Shown one piece after another: positions 8,161 through 15,381 of a stretch of DNA of 21,890 bases (positions within the stretch are counted from its first letter, which is position 1; every line of letters starts with the position of its first letter). Made by a program: the position numbers and the translations under genes. This DNA is from Syntrophomonadaceae bacterium (GTDB lineage Bacteria > Bacillota > Dethiobacteria > PWVN01): assembly GCA_003561835.1 (NCBI GenBank), contig PWVN01000134.1, positions 1 to 21,890 on the forward strand, in the 5' to 3' direction. The notes below the pieces were generated by a model. The model was given only the letters and a program-made list of their open reading frames with translations, was not told the DNA's origin and made no database searches.

Positions 8161-9075
8161 TTACCTCCCGCCCCGCAAATCCTCGAGGACCCTTTGAAAG
8201 GCCGAAGGAGGCCCGGCGGTAAACTCCAGGGCCTCTCCCGTCCGGGGATGGGTAAAGCCCAGGCAGCAGGCGTGCAGGGCCTGGCCCGGCAGGTTGAAGC
8301 TGTCCCGGCGCCGGCCGTAGACCGGGTCCCCCAGGACGGGGTGGCCGATATAGCTGAGGTGCACCCGGATCTGGTGAGTCCTGCCCGTCTCCAACCTGAG
8401 GCGCAGCAGGGAAACCCCGGCGAACTCCTCCAGGAGGGTGAAATGGGTGACGGCGTTGCGGGCCCCCGGGGAGACGGCCATCTTTTTCCGCTCCCTGGGG
8501 TGCCTCCCCAGGGGGGCGTCCACGGTGCCCTGTTTGGCCCGGGGGTGCCCGTGGACCAGGGCCAGGTACTCCCGCTTCACCAGCCTCTTTTTCAGCTGCT
8601 CCGCCAGGTCCAGGTGGGCCCCGTCAGTTTTGGCCGCCACCAGAAGTCCCGAGGTGTCCTTGTCCAGGCGGTGCAGGATCCCGGGCCGCAGGACCCCGTT
8701 GATCCCCGACAGGCGGCGGCAGTGGTGGAGGAGGGCGTTCACCAGGGTGCCCTCCCGGTGGCCCCGGGAAGGGTGAACCACCATCCCCTGGGGCTTGTTA
8801 ACCACGATCAGGTCTTCATCCTCGTAGACCACGTCCAGGGGAATATCCTCCGCTTCCGTCTCCGCCTTCTCGGGGGGCGGGATTTCCAGGAGGATTTCCT
8901 GGCCGGCTTTCAGCTTCTGCCCGCTTTTGGCGGCGGGGAGGCCGTCCACCAGAACCTTCCCCTGGCGGATCAGGCCCTGCAGGCGGGACCGGGTCAAACC
9001 GGGCAGCTCCCGGCTCAGGTACCGGTCCAGCCGTTCCTCCTTCGTGCTGCTGCAAAAGACTCTCCGTTCCGCCAC
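8161..9075 (-). CDS. rluD: RluA/RluD-family 23S rRNA pseudouridine synthase
   Basis: A 304-residue pseudouridine synthase (YlyB in Bacillus) that isomerises uridines in rRNA. An S4 RNA-binding domain occupies about residues 14-62 (RLDRYLSRELPGLTRSRLQ), followed by the catalytic domain with VVNKPQGMVVHPSRG and the signature HRLDKDTSGLLV, in which Asp138 is the catalytic residue. GRTHQIRVHLSYIGHPVLGD is also present. The start is a GTG at 9075 with GGGAGG eight bases upstream; the frame is open further upstream but that part overlaps lspA and is not conserved. It lies 14 bp after lspA and 12 bp before pyrR, so one operon is likely. The modified position is inferred from the family and not shown. 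Confidence 0.94.
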   Translation of the reverse strand: MAERRVFCSSTKEERLDRYLSRELPGLTRSRLQGLIRQGKVLVDGLPAAKSGQKLKAGQEILLEIPPPEKAETEAEDIPLDVVYEDEDLIVVNKPQGMVVHPSRGHREGTLVNALLHHCRRLSGINGVLRPGILHRLDKDTSGLLVAAKTDGAHLDLAEQLKKRLVKREYLALVHGHPRAKQGTVDAPLGRHPRERKKMAVSPGARNAVTHFTLLEEFAGVSLLRLRLETGRTHQIRVHLSYIGHPVLGDPVYGRRRDSFNLPGQALHACCLGFTHPRTGEALEFTAGPPSAFQRVLEDLRGGR

Positions 9076-9089
9076 GGGCCGAACCTCCC

Positions 9090-9542
9090 TTACGAGGGCT
9101 GTTTTTCCCGGCCCGTCATGCGCCAGAGCCCGATGGCCAGGCAAAAGACTCCCGCCACGATGGCCGAATCGGCCACGTTGAAGACGGGCCAGATGCGAAA
9201 ATCCAAAAAGTCCAGGACATAGCCCAGGCGCAGCCGGTCCGTCAGGTTCCCCAGGGCCCCGGCCAGCTGCAGGGCCAGCCCCAGGCGCAGCCAGACCTGC
9301 CGGCGGGGGATCTGGCGGATAAAAAAGAGGATTAGAAGGATGACCAGGAAGTGCATGACCACAAAAAAATTCCTCATGTGGGGAAGGATGCCGAAAGCGG
9401 CGCCGTAATTCTTGATGAGGGTGATGTGGAAGATGTTCTCGATGACGGGGATGCTCTCATAAAAGGACATCCGGCTGGCTGCCAGGAACTTGCTTCCCTG
9501 GTCCAGGGCATACACCAGGGCGGTGATAAGAAAAAAAGCCAC
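9090..9542 (-). CDS. lspA: Lipoprotein signal peptidase II
   Basis: A 150-residue membrane aspartyl protease that removes signal peptides from prolipoproteins after lipid attachment. Four membrane segments can be seen (about 1-18, 57-75, 86-100 and 121-140). The two catalytic aspartates are in GNLTDR (Asp102) and FNVADSAI (Asp125), and KNYGAAFGI near 44-52 corresponds to the family's conserved N.GAAFG block. The start is GTG at 9542, six bases after GGGGAGG. It heads the lspA-rluD-pyrR unit and has a promoter at 9576-9604. Length is slightly short but complete. Confidence 0.96.
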   Translation of the reverse strand: MAFFLITALVYALDQGSKFLAASRMSFYESIPVIENIFHITLIKNYGAAFGILPHMRNFFVVMHFLVILLILFFIRQIPRRQVWLRLGLALQLAGALGNLTDRLRLGYVLDFLDFRIWPVFNVADSAIVAGVFCLAIGLWRMTGREKQPS

Positions 9543-9575
9543 CTTGTGCCTCCCCCCTGTCGTAAAACTTTCTTA

Positions 9576-9604
9576 ATTTTACCACAGAACGGGGGGGAGG
9601 ACAA
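9576..9604 (-). promoter_or_regulatory. Sigma-A-type promoter for lspA-rluD-pyrR, with a C7 run in the spacer
   Basis: On the minus strand TTGTCC (9604-9599) and TAAAAT (9581-9576) are exactly 17 bp apart. The spacer begins TCCCCCCC, a homopolymer of seven C. The transcript would start about 27-30 bases before the GTG of lspA. Confidence 0.68.
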
Positions 9605-9617
9605 GGCGGCCCTGCCG

Positions 9618-10208
9618 TCACTCCAGCTGTTTTTTCATGTCTTCATTGCTCAGTTTGTCCGTATCCTCCACGCTGCCGATGGTCTCGTCGTCCTCCCCCA
9701 CATCCTCGTAGTGGACGTGGGGCAGCTTGTTGTACCGGGCCACGTCCTGCCAGGCGTCCTCCCCGTCGTACCCGGTATCGTCCGCCCTGTCCCTGAAGGA
9801 TGCCCGGTAGGGGCTCCCCAGGGCTTCCTCTTCCAGGGGCCTTTTCCGGACCTCCACCCGGTGTTCCATCTTTTCCTGGCAGGAAAGGCAGTAGGGGGCT
9901 TCCGGGAGCTGCCGGAGGCGGGCCGGGTCGATTTCCTCCCGGCATTCCTCGCAGCGGCCGTATTCTCCCCGGTCCAGCTTCTCCAGGGCGGCCCGGATGC
10001 GCCGGTAGCGGACCCCTTCATGTTCCTTGAGGGCCAGGTCCTTGCCCCGCTCGAAGTTTTCCGAGCCCAGGTCGGCGGGATGGTTGTCGTAGAGGGAAAG
10101 TTCCCCGGTGCTGTCTTTCAGGTTCTCATGGCCTTCGGCCTGGGACATCTTCTTTAGCAGCCGGTCCCGCTCCTCTTCCAGGAGCCGGCGGTATTCTTCC
10201 TTCTGCAC
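9618..10208 (-). CDS. TraR/DksA-type zinc-finger protein, YteA sporulation-associated family
   Basis: A 196-residue soluble protein. An N-terminal coiled-coil (about 1-30) precedes the YteA-type block ELSLYDNHPADLGSENFERG (36-55) and a DksA-like zinc finger with Cys86, Cys89, Cys107 and Cys110. The C-terminal 80 residues are acidic. DksA-like proteins act on RNA polymerase through the secondary channel; whether this subfamily does so is not established, and YteA members are mainly known from spore formers. The locus between ileS and lspA is that of Bacillus ylyA. The start is GTG at 10208, with AAGGAGG 11 bases upstream, a rather long spacing. It follows the DUF5665 gene by 31 bp and probably shares its transcript. 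Confidence 0.87.
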   Translation of the reverse strand: MQKEEYRRLLEEERDRLLKKMSQAEGHENLKDSTGELSLYDNHPADLGSENFERGKDLALKEHEGVRYRRIRAALEKLDRGEYGRCEECREEIDPARLRQLPEAPYCLSCQEKMEHRVEVRKRPLEEEALGSPYRASFRDRADDTGYDGEDAWQDVARYNKLPHVHYEDVGEDDETIGSVEDTDKLSNEDMKKQLE

Positions 10209-10239
10209 AGGTTTCTTGGCCTCCTTTTCCCTTCCCCGT

Positions 10240-10536
10240 TTAAAGCTGTTCCTGCACGATTTTGATCAGGTCGGCGATAAAATCCCCGATGATGGGCAGG
10301 TTCAGGACCACCAGCCTCTGCATGAACCAGATGAACAAGGCCCCCAGGATGGTGAACCCCAGGGCGATGCCGAATCCCCGGGCCATTCCCCCCAGAAAAT
10401 TGACCAGGAGAAAGCGGCGGGGGTCGTTGAGCAGGTTCATATACTCGGCCAGGTTGAACTTTTCCATATCCCTGGACAGGCCCTCGATCTTGCCCAGCAG
10501 CCTGGTCATCAGGGCCTTGGTTTCTTTATCCGCCAT
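10240..10536 (-). CDS. DUF5665-type small membrane protein
   Basis: A 98-residue protein of unknown function. A charged, probably helical N-terminal half (residues 1-40, KIEGLSRDMEKFNLAEYMNLL) is followed by LLVNFLGGMARGFGIALGF and a membrane span at about 53-75, then a short C-terminal amphipathic tail (PIIGDFIADLIKIVQ). This layout and the DPRRFLLVNFLGG segment fit the DUF5665 family. The ATG at 10536 is eight bases from AAAGGAG; a TTG two codons earlier is too close to that site. It is the first gene of a unit with the YteA-type protein, isolated by the ileS terminator upstream, and has a possible sporulation-type promoter at 10594-10623. Confidence 0.75.
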   Translation of the reverse strand: MADKETKALMTRLLGKIEGLSRDMEKFNLAEYMNLLNDPRRFLLVNFLGGMARGFGIALGFTILGALFIWFMQRLVVLNLPIIGDFIADLIKIVQEQL

Positions 10537-10593
10537 CAGCAATGCTCCTTTCTCTGTAATTTGCCCCCGGGCCGGACTTCAATACCTGCTATT

Positions 10594-10623
10594 TATGTAT
10601 CAAAGGCGGGCCAAATTTATGCC
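10594..10623 (-). promoter_or_regulatory. Possible sigma-E-like promoter for DUF5665-yteA unit
   Basis: On the minus strand GGCATAAA (10623-10616), 14 bp, then GATACATA (10601-10594) resembles the Bacillus sigma-E pattern (GTCATATT, 13-15 bp, CATACAnT). No good sigma-A promoter is visible in the 90-bp gap. This is a pattern match only. Confidence 0.35.
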
Positions 10624-10629
10624 GGGGAA

Positions 10630-10667
10630 GAAAAAAAAGGCTCAAGCCTTTTGGGCTGAAGCCTTTT
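10630..10667 (-). terminator. Rho-independent terminator after ileS
   Basis: On the minus strand AAAAGGCTTCAGCC and GGCTTGAGCCTTTT form a long stem with one mismatch and a wobble pair around a five-base loop, running into a T-tract of eight. It starts 7 bp after the ileS stop. Confidence 0.88.
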
Positions 10668-10674
10668 ATTGCCG

Positions 10675-13398
10675 TTACGCCTGCAGGGCCCGGGTGCAGC
10701 GGGGGCACAGCTCTTCCCCCTGCCCCACCCCTTCGGAGTACACCCAGCAGCGGGGGCATTTCTCCCCCCCGGCCCGGCTGATCTTCACCTGCAGGTCCCC
10801 TTCCTCCCCTTCGTGAAGGAAGCACTGGGAGACGATGAAGAGCTCCGCCAGGTCATCTTGAAAGCGGGCCAGGGCCCGGTAGGCATCCCCCCGGGCGTAG
10901 ATATCCACCCGGGCCTCCAGGGAACTGCGGATCTCCTTTTGCCGGCGCTTCTCCTCCAGAGAGCGGGTTACCTGCTCCCGCACCGCCAGCATCCCCCGCC
11001 ATTTCTCAGCCAGGGCCGGGTCCAGATAATCCTCCCGGAGGGCGGGCATCAGGCACAGGTGGACCGATTCCTCCTTTTTGCCCGGCATGTGCTGCCAGAT
11101 CTCCTCGGCGGTGAAGCAGAGGATGGGGGCCACCAGCAGGGCCAGGGTCTTGAGGATCTCATGCATGGCCGTCTGGGCGCTCCGCCGTTTCGGGGAGGAG
11201 GCGCCGCCCACATACAGCCGGTCCTTCAGCACGTCCAGGTAGAAGCTGCTCATGTCCACGACGCAGAAATTGTGGATGGCATGAAAGAGGTGGTGGTACT
11301 CGTAGGATTCGTAGGCCCGGGTCACGTCCCTCACCAGTTCCTGCAGCCGGTGCAGGGCATAGCGGTCGATCTCCGCCAGGTCCCCGTAGGCCACCGGGTC
11401 CTCCGGGTCGAAATCGAAGCAGTTCCCCAGGAGGAAGCGGGCCGTGTTGCGGATCTTCCGGTACACCTCCGCCAGCTGCTTCAGGATGTGGGGGGAAACC
11501 CGCACATCGGATTTGAAGTCGGCGGAAGACACCCACAGGCGCAGGATGTCGGCCCCGTAGTCCTTGATGATCTCCGCGGGGGCGATGACGTTGCCCTGGG
11601 ATTTGGACATCTTCTTCCCCTCCCCGTCCACCACCCAGCCGTGGGTCAGGGTGCTGCGGTAGGGGGCCCGGCCCCGGGTGGCCACGGAAGTCAGCAGGGA
11701 AGACTGGAACCAGCCCCGGTACTGGTCGCTGCCCTCCAGGTACATATCCGCCGGCCAGGTCAGCTCCTTTCGCTGCTCGCAGACGGCGGCATGGCTGGAG
11801 CCCGAATCGAACCAGACATCCATGGTATCCGTCTCCTTCCGGAACTCGCCGCCGCCGCAGGGGCAGGTATAGCCCGCCGGCAGGAGATCCGCCGCTTCCC
11901 GGGTAAACCAGGCATCGGAACCCTCTTTCTCGAAGACGGCCGCCACACTGGCGATGCTCTCCTGGTCCACCACCGGCTCCCGGCAGCTCTGGCAGTAGAA
12001 GATGGGGATGGGCACTCCCCAGACCCGCTGCCTGGAGATGCACCAGTCCCCCCGGTCCGCCACCATGTTCCGGATGCGCTCCTCCCCCCAGGAGGGGATC
12101 CAGCGCACCTCCTGGATGGCCTTAAGGGCCTCCTCCCGAAAACCCTCCACCGAGGCAAACCACTGCTCCGTGGCCCGGTACAGGACGGGTTCCCTGCACC
12201 GCCAGCAGTGGGGGTACTGGTGGGTTAAAAAGCTCAGGTTCAAGAGGTATCCCCCTTCCTCCAGGGCCCGGGTCACCGCCTTGTTCCCCCGGTCTGTATC
12301 CAGCCCGGCAAAGGGGCCCGCTTCTTCGGTGAAGATGCCCTTACCGTCCAGGGGGGCAAAGATGGGCAGGCCGTAGCGCAGGCCGATCTCGTAGTCCTCA
12401 TGGCCGTGGCCCGGGGCCGTATGGACGCAGCCCGTGCCCTGCTCCAGGGTCACATGCTCCCCCAGGATGACCAGGGATTCCCGGTCGTAAAGGGGGTGGC
12501 GGCAGGTCAGGTATTCCAGCTCCCGGCCCTTGAACCTTTTGAGGACCCTGTATTCCTTTTCACCGACGGCCTTCAGGACCTCCTTAAGGAGGCCTTCGGC
12601 AAAGAGGTACCTCTCCCCCTTCACCTCCACCAGGACATAGGTGAAGTCGGGATGCAGGGCTACGGCCTGGTTGGCCGGGATGGTCCAGGGGGTGGTGGTC
12701 CAGATGAGGAAGAAGGTATTCTCCGGGGAGCCCAGCTTTCCCCTGTCGTCCTTTACGGGGAACTTCACATAGATGGAGGGGGAACGGTGGTCGTGGTACT
12801 CGATCTCCGCCTCCGCCAGGGCCGTCTCGCAGTCGGCACACCAGTAAACGGGCTTCAGCCCCTTGTAGATGAAGCCCTTCCGGGCCATCTCCCCGAAGAC
12901 CTCCACCTGCCTGGCCTCAAAGGCGGGTTTCAGGGTCAGGTAGGGGTTCTGCCAGTCGCCCCCCACCCCCAGACGGATAAACTGTTCCCGCTGGATATCC
13001 ACGTACCGCAGGGCATACTCCCGGCAGCGGCGGCGGAACTCCAGGTCCCCCACCTGGTGCCGGTTGATCTTTTCCGTCTTGATGATCTGGTGTTCGATGG
13101 GCAGGCCGTGGGTATCCCACCCCGGGACATAGGGGGAGTCATACCCCTGCATGCGCTTGTGGCGGACCACCGCGTCCTTTAACACCTTGTTCAGGGCGTG
13201 GCCCATGTGGATATCGCCGTTGGCATAGGGGGGGCCGTCGTGCAGGACGAATTTCTTGCGGCCCTTCCGGGCGGCGGCGATTTTTTCCTCCACGTGATCC
13301 TCCTGCCACCGGGCCAGGATCTCGGGTTCCCGGGTGGGGAGGTTGGCCCGCATGGGGAAATCGGTTCTGGGCAGGTTCAGGGTTTTGCTGTAATCCAA
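10675..13398 (-). CDS. ileS: Isoleucyl-tRNA synthetase
   Basis: Charges tRNA-Ile in the cytoplasm. The 907-residue protein has the class I signature GDIHMGHALN (HIGH box at 64-67), a long CP1 editing insertion (GTGCVHTAPGHGHEDY), WGVPIPIFYC, WFDSGSSH, the KMSKS box at 596-600, an anticodon-binding domain, and a C-terminal zinc finger with Cys881, Cys884, Cys898 and Cys901. The start is a TTG at 13398, seven bases from GGAGGTG; the frame remains open upstream but runs into the T-box leader, so the longer form is wrong. Expression is controlled by the leader at 13426-13684. The downstream terminator suggests a single-gene unit. Presence of the zinc finger indicates the ordinary bacterial type. 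Confidence 0.97.
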   Translation of the reverse strand: MDYSKTLNLPRTDFPMRANLPTREPEILARWQEDHVEEKIAAARKGRKKFVLHDGPPYANGDIHMGHALNKVLKDAVVRHKRMQGYDSPYVPGWDTHGLPIEHQIIKTEKINRHQVGDLEFRRRCREYALRYVDIQREQFIRLGVGGDWQNPYLTLKPAFEARQVEVFGEMARKGFIYKGLKPVYWCADCETALAEAEIEYHDHRSPSIYVKFPVKDDRGKLGSPENTFFLIWTTTPWTIPANQAVALHPDFTYVLVEVKGERYLFAEGLLKEVLKAVGEKEYRVLKRFKGRELEYLTCRHPLYDRESLVILGEHVTLEQGTGCVHTAPGHGHEDYEIGLRYGLPIFAPLDGKGIFTEEAGPFAGLDTDRGNKAVTRALEEGGYLLNLSFLTHQYPHCWRCREPVLYRATEQWFASVEGFREEALKAIQEVRWIPSWGEERIRNMVADRGDWCISRQRVWGVPIPIFYCQSCREPVVDQESIASVAAVFEKEGSDAWFTREAADLLPAGYTCPCGGGEFRKETDTMDVWFDSGSSHAAVCEQRKELTWPADMYLEGSDQYRGWFQSSLLTSVATRGRAPYRSTLTHGWVVDGEGKKMSKSQGNVIAPAEIIKDYGADILRLWVSSADFKSDVRVSPHILKQLAEVYRKIRNTARFLLGNCFDFDPEDPVAYGDLAEIDRYALHRLQELVRDVTRAYESYEYHHLFHAIHNFCVVDMSSFYLDVLKDRLYVGGASSPKRRSAQTAMHEILKTLALLVAPILCFTAEEIWQHMPGKKEESVHLCLMPALREDYLDPALAEKWRGMLAVREQVTRSLEEKRRQKEIRSSLEARVDIYARGDAYRALARFQDDLAELFIVSQCFLHEGEEGDLQVKISRAGGEKCPRCWVYSEGVGQGEELCPRCTRALQA

Positions 13399-13425
13399 GG
13401 GTAAACACCTCCATGTATGGTCAAT

Positions 13426-13454
13426 AAAAAAACTCCCGTCCAAAGGGACGAAAG
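13426..13454 (-). terminator. T-box conditional terminator
   Basis: On the minus strand CTTTCGTCC and GGACGGGAG pair (nine positions, two G-T wobbles) around a CTTT loop, followed by TTTTTTT. It ends 28 bp before the ileS start, and its 5' arm directly follows the T-box sequence, as required for mutually exclusive antiterminator folding. Confidence 0.88.
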
Positions 13455-13684
13455 CATGATTCCGTGGTACCACCCTATTTGCAGGGGTTCCCCCTGCCGC
13501 TCCTTGGTCCGTAACGCCTGACAGCGCCTGTATCTACGCTTCCCGAAGAATCTCTCACAGGGGCTCGCGGAGGATATTCGGCAGGCCTGAACCTCCGGGC
13601 TTCCACCCTCCCCGGTTCGCTGTGGCCGCGGCTGCTGCTTACTCTTCCGGTCATCGCCTGTATATATGGTTTTTGGGGACAATT
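13426..13684 (-). promoter_or_regulatory. T-box leader (isoleucine type) controlling ileS
   Basis: A leader of about 260 bases. Read on the minus strand it has, in order: Stem I 5' side with the GATGA and AGAGTA motifs (13660-13637); a specifier-like stretch GAATATCC in which AUC (13575-13573), an isoleucine codon, is the likely specifier; the T-box AGGGTGGTACCACG (13476-13463); and a terminator whose stem (13454-13446 with 13441-13433) is followed by seven T (13432-13426). Known T-boxes sense uncharged tRNA, which stabilises the antiterminator; here that would raise ileS when tRNA-Ile is uncharged. The specifier position is my reading, not a folding result. Confidence 0.93.
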
Positions 13685-13690
13685 TTATTT

Positions 13691-13718
13691 ATTATAGCAC
13701 GTTCAGGGAAAAAGTCAA
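13691..13718 (-). promoter_or_regulatory. Sigma-A promoter for the T-box/ileS transcript
   Basis: On the minus strand TTGACT (13718-13713), 16 bp, and a perfect TATAAT (13696-13691). It starts 14 bp after the distal divIVA stop codon at 13732, with no terminator between, so divIVA transcripts may also enter the leader. Confidence 0.85.
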
Positions 13719-13731
13719 ATTTTCGGGGAAT

Positions 13732-13848
13732 CTAGGCCCCCCGTTCCTCCACCCCTTCCTCCTCCTGCAACCAGTTCTCCATCTCCAGGGTGGACAGCTG
13801 GGCTTCAATCAGGGAGCGGAAGCGCATCTTGAAGATCTGGGCCTGCTT
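13732..13848 (-). pseudogene. divIVA: In-frame C-terminal remainder of divIVA after an internal stop
   Basis: Continuing the divIVA frame past the TAA at 13849-13851 gives 38 sense codons and a TAG at 13732-13734. The product begins KQAQIFKMRFRSLIEAQL, which is the conserved C-terminal segment of Gram-positive DivIVA proteins, and ends in an acidic tail (EEEGVEERGA). No frameshift or further stop occurs and codon use is like that of the neighbours. No start codon with a ribosome site was found for separate translation. It is therefore the rest of the same gene: a recent nonsense mutation, a sequence error, or a read-through extension. Confidence 0.82.
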
Positions 13849-14214
13849 TTAGAGTTCGTCATGTTCCGACAGGATGCGGCTGGCCTTGTAGCGGGCATCC
13901 TCGATGGTGCGGGATGCGTCCTTTTCGGCTTCCCGGCGGATCAATTCCGCCTCCTTGTTGGCATTCCTCTTGACTTCCTCCGCCGTTTCCTGGGCCACGA
14001 TGATGGCGTTGTGCAGGGTTTCCTCGATTTTATTGTAATGGCCCAACTTCTCCTGCAGTTTGCTGATCTCGGTTTTGGAGTCCATGTTATCCTTGATGAG
14101 GGACTCCAGTTCCTTGGATACCCGGTCCAAAAAATCGTTCACTTCTTCCTGAACGTAGCCGCGAAAACCCTTGCCGAACTCCTTGCTCTGGATATCCAGT
14201 GGTGTCAAAGACAT
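13849..14214 (-). CDS. divIVA: DivIVA-family cell-division/polar protein, interrupted by in-frame TAA
   Basis: DivIVA binds curved membrane at poles and septa and recruits division, segregation or sporulation proteins. The visible product has 121 residues: the membrane-binding N-terminus SLTPLDIQSKEFGKGFRGY and VNDFLDRV (1-34) and a long coiled coil to the end. It stops at a TAA just before the conserved KQAQIFKMRFRSLIEAQ block that follows in frame. The full frame would be about 159 residues plus the interrupted codon, the usual length for clostridial members. The ATG at 14214 has GGGGGG seven bases upstream; a TTG one codon earlier is closer than ideal. It follows ylmH by 63 bp, with a TATAAT at 14243-14248 on the minus strand but no good -35. 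Family assignment is firm; whether the short form works is unknown. Confidence 0.93.
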   Translation of the reverse strand: MSLTPLDIQSKEFGKGFRGYVQEEVNDFLDRVSKELESLIKDNMDSKTEISKLQEKLGHYNKIEETLHNAIIVAQETAEEVKRNANKEAELIRREAEKDASRTIEDARYKASRILSEHDEL

Positions 14215-14277
14215 CAATATTCCCCCCGAATGGTTACTTTACCATTATATTCGACAATATACTGTTTTTCCCTTCAC

Positions 14278-15048
14278 CTATAAATATTTTTTTACCACCA
14301 GGTGCAGGCGGCCCTTGCGGCTGACCTGGCCCACCCTTTCCACCTCCAGCCGGCCCCGGCCGGCGATGGAGATGATGTCCCCCTCCTTCACCGCTGCCGC
14401 CGGGCTCTTGACCGGCTGCCAGTTCACCTTCACCTGCTCCGCCTTGATGACGGCGGCGATCCGGGTCCGGGAAACGGAATACCCCAGGGAGGCCACGGCA
14501 TCCAGCCGCAGGGAGGCCACTGTCCCCCGAATCTCTTTGGTCCTGGCCGGGGGAGGGGTGAACTCTTCCGGGCCCATTTCCGCCACCGTCACCTCGAAGG
14601 GGCCCACCTGCCGGAGGCTGCTTCTGATGCAGGCGGCCGCCTCTCCTGCCGCCACCACCGCCGCCTCCCCGCCCGCCACCAGGATATCCCCCAGAAGCTC
14701 CCGCTTCAGGCCCAGGGCCAGCAGGGCCCCCAGGACATCCCGGTGGCTCACCTCCCCTTCACTGAACCCGCCCCGCAACCGCAAAAAGGCCAGGTCCATG
14801 TCCGGTTCCTCTTTTTTGAAATAGCGGGGCATGAGGGCCAGGCGCACCCGTTCCGCCCCCGGGTACCCCCCGAAGGTGTAATGGGTAACTTCCTCCAGCT
14901 CCCGCAGGGCCGTCTCCGCCAGCCGCTGCTGGCGGGGGTCCAGGAAGGGGGGGAGAAGGGGTCTCTGCTGTTTCAGGGCCTGCCGGGCCCTGTCCAGGAC
15001 CCGGGAGGCCACAAGCCTGTCCTGCTCTTGGCTGAACTCGCCGATCAC
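14278..15048 (-). CDS. ylmH: YlmH-type S4-domain RNA-binding protein
   Basis: A 256-residue protein of the ylm division cluster. The S4 RNA-binding domain lies at about 180-245 (LRLDAVASLGYSVSRTRI, VKVNWQPV) after an N-terminal part with FLDPRQQRLAE and FGGYPGAERVRLAL typical of YlmH. In Bacillus, YlmH has been linked to ribosome quality control, and in other species to division; the precise role here is inferred. I chose the GTG at 15048, five bases from GAGGTGAT, because the product then matches the family's length; a GTG at 15054 would give a GTGA overlap with the ylmG stop but lacks a ribosome site. The gene starts 2 bp after ylmG ends. Confidence 0.9.
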   Translation of the reverse strand: MIGEFSQEQDRLVASRVLDRARQALKQQRPLLPPFLDPRQQRLAETALRELEEVTHYTFGGYPGAERVRLALMPRYFKKEEPDMDLAFLRLRGGFSEGEVSHRDVLGALLALGLKRELLGDILVAGGEAAVVAAGEAAACIRSSLRQVGPFEVTVAEMGPEEFTPPPARTKEIRGTVASLRLDAVASLGYSVSRTRIAAVIKAEQVKVNWQPVKSPAAAVKEGDIISIAGRGRLEVERVGQVSRKGRLHLVVKKYL

Positions 15049-15050
15049 AA

Positions 15051-15350
15051 TCACCTCGAAATCATGAGGGAGATAAGGAGCCACCGGAGGAGGTCCCGCA
15101 CCAGCCACAGCCCCACCAGGGCGATGATGGGGGAAAGGTCCAGATAGCCGGCCCCAGCCCGCACCGGGGGGATGACCCTGCGCAGGGGGGCCAGGAGGGG
15201 TTCCGTCAACCGGAAAACGAACCTGCGGGCCTGGGCGAGAAAACTGCCGGTGTCGTAGGGGTTCAGGGCAATAAAGCTCAGGATGACCCTGGCCAGAATC
15301 AGGTAATAAAAGAAGCGGTAGAGAAAATCGATAAGCCGTAACGCGGTCAT
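15051..15350 (-). CDS. ylmG: YggT/YlmG-family membrane protein
   Basis: A 99-residue membrane protein with two hydrophobic segments (about 11-29 and 73-97). The family blocks NPYDTGSF (30-37), TEPLLAPLRRVIPP (49-62) and LDLSPIIA (70-77) are clear. YggT proteins are associated with membrane or nucleoid organisation and sit next to sepF in many Firmicutes and Actinobacteria, but the molecular function is unsettled. The ATG at 15350 is nine bases from AAAGGAGG. It follows sepF by 31 bp and leads into ylmH, whose start practically abuts its stop, indicating coupled translation. Confidence 0.93.
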   Translation of the reverse strand: MTALRLIDFLYRFFYYLILARVILSFIALNPYDTGSFLAQARRFVFRLTEPLLAPLRRVIPPVRAGAGYLDLSPIIALVGLWLVRDLLRWLLISLMISR

Positions 15351-15381
15351 AGGCTGCTGCCTCCTTTGGGGGCCGGCAGGG

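Noticed and set aside
7738..9222. Plus-strand open frame across pyrR, rluD and lspA
   Set aside because: Spans three real minus-strand genes and has no protein-family features.
10669..12228. Plus-strand open frame of 519 codons opposite ileS
   Set aside because: Antisense to a complete isoleucyl-tRNA synthetase; same shadow composition and no ribosome site.
13399..13473. Upstream extension of ileS into the leader
   Set aside because: The added residues are translated from the T-box and terminator hairpin and are not conserved.
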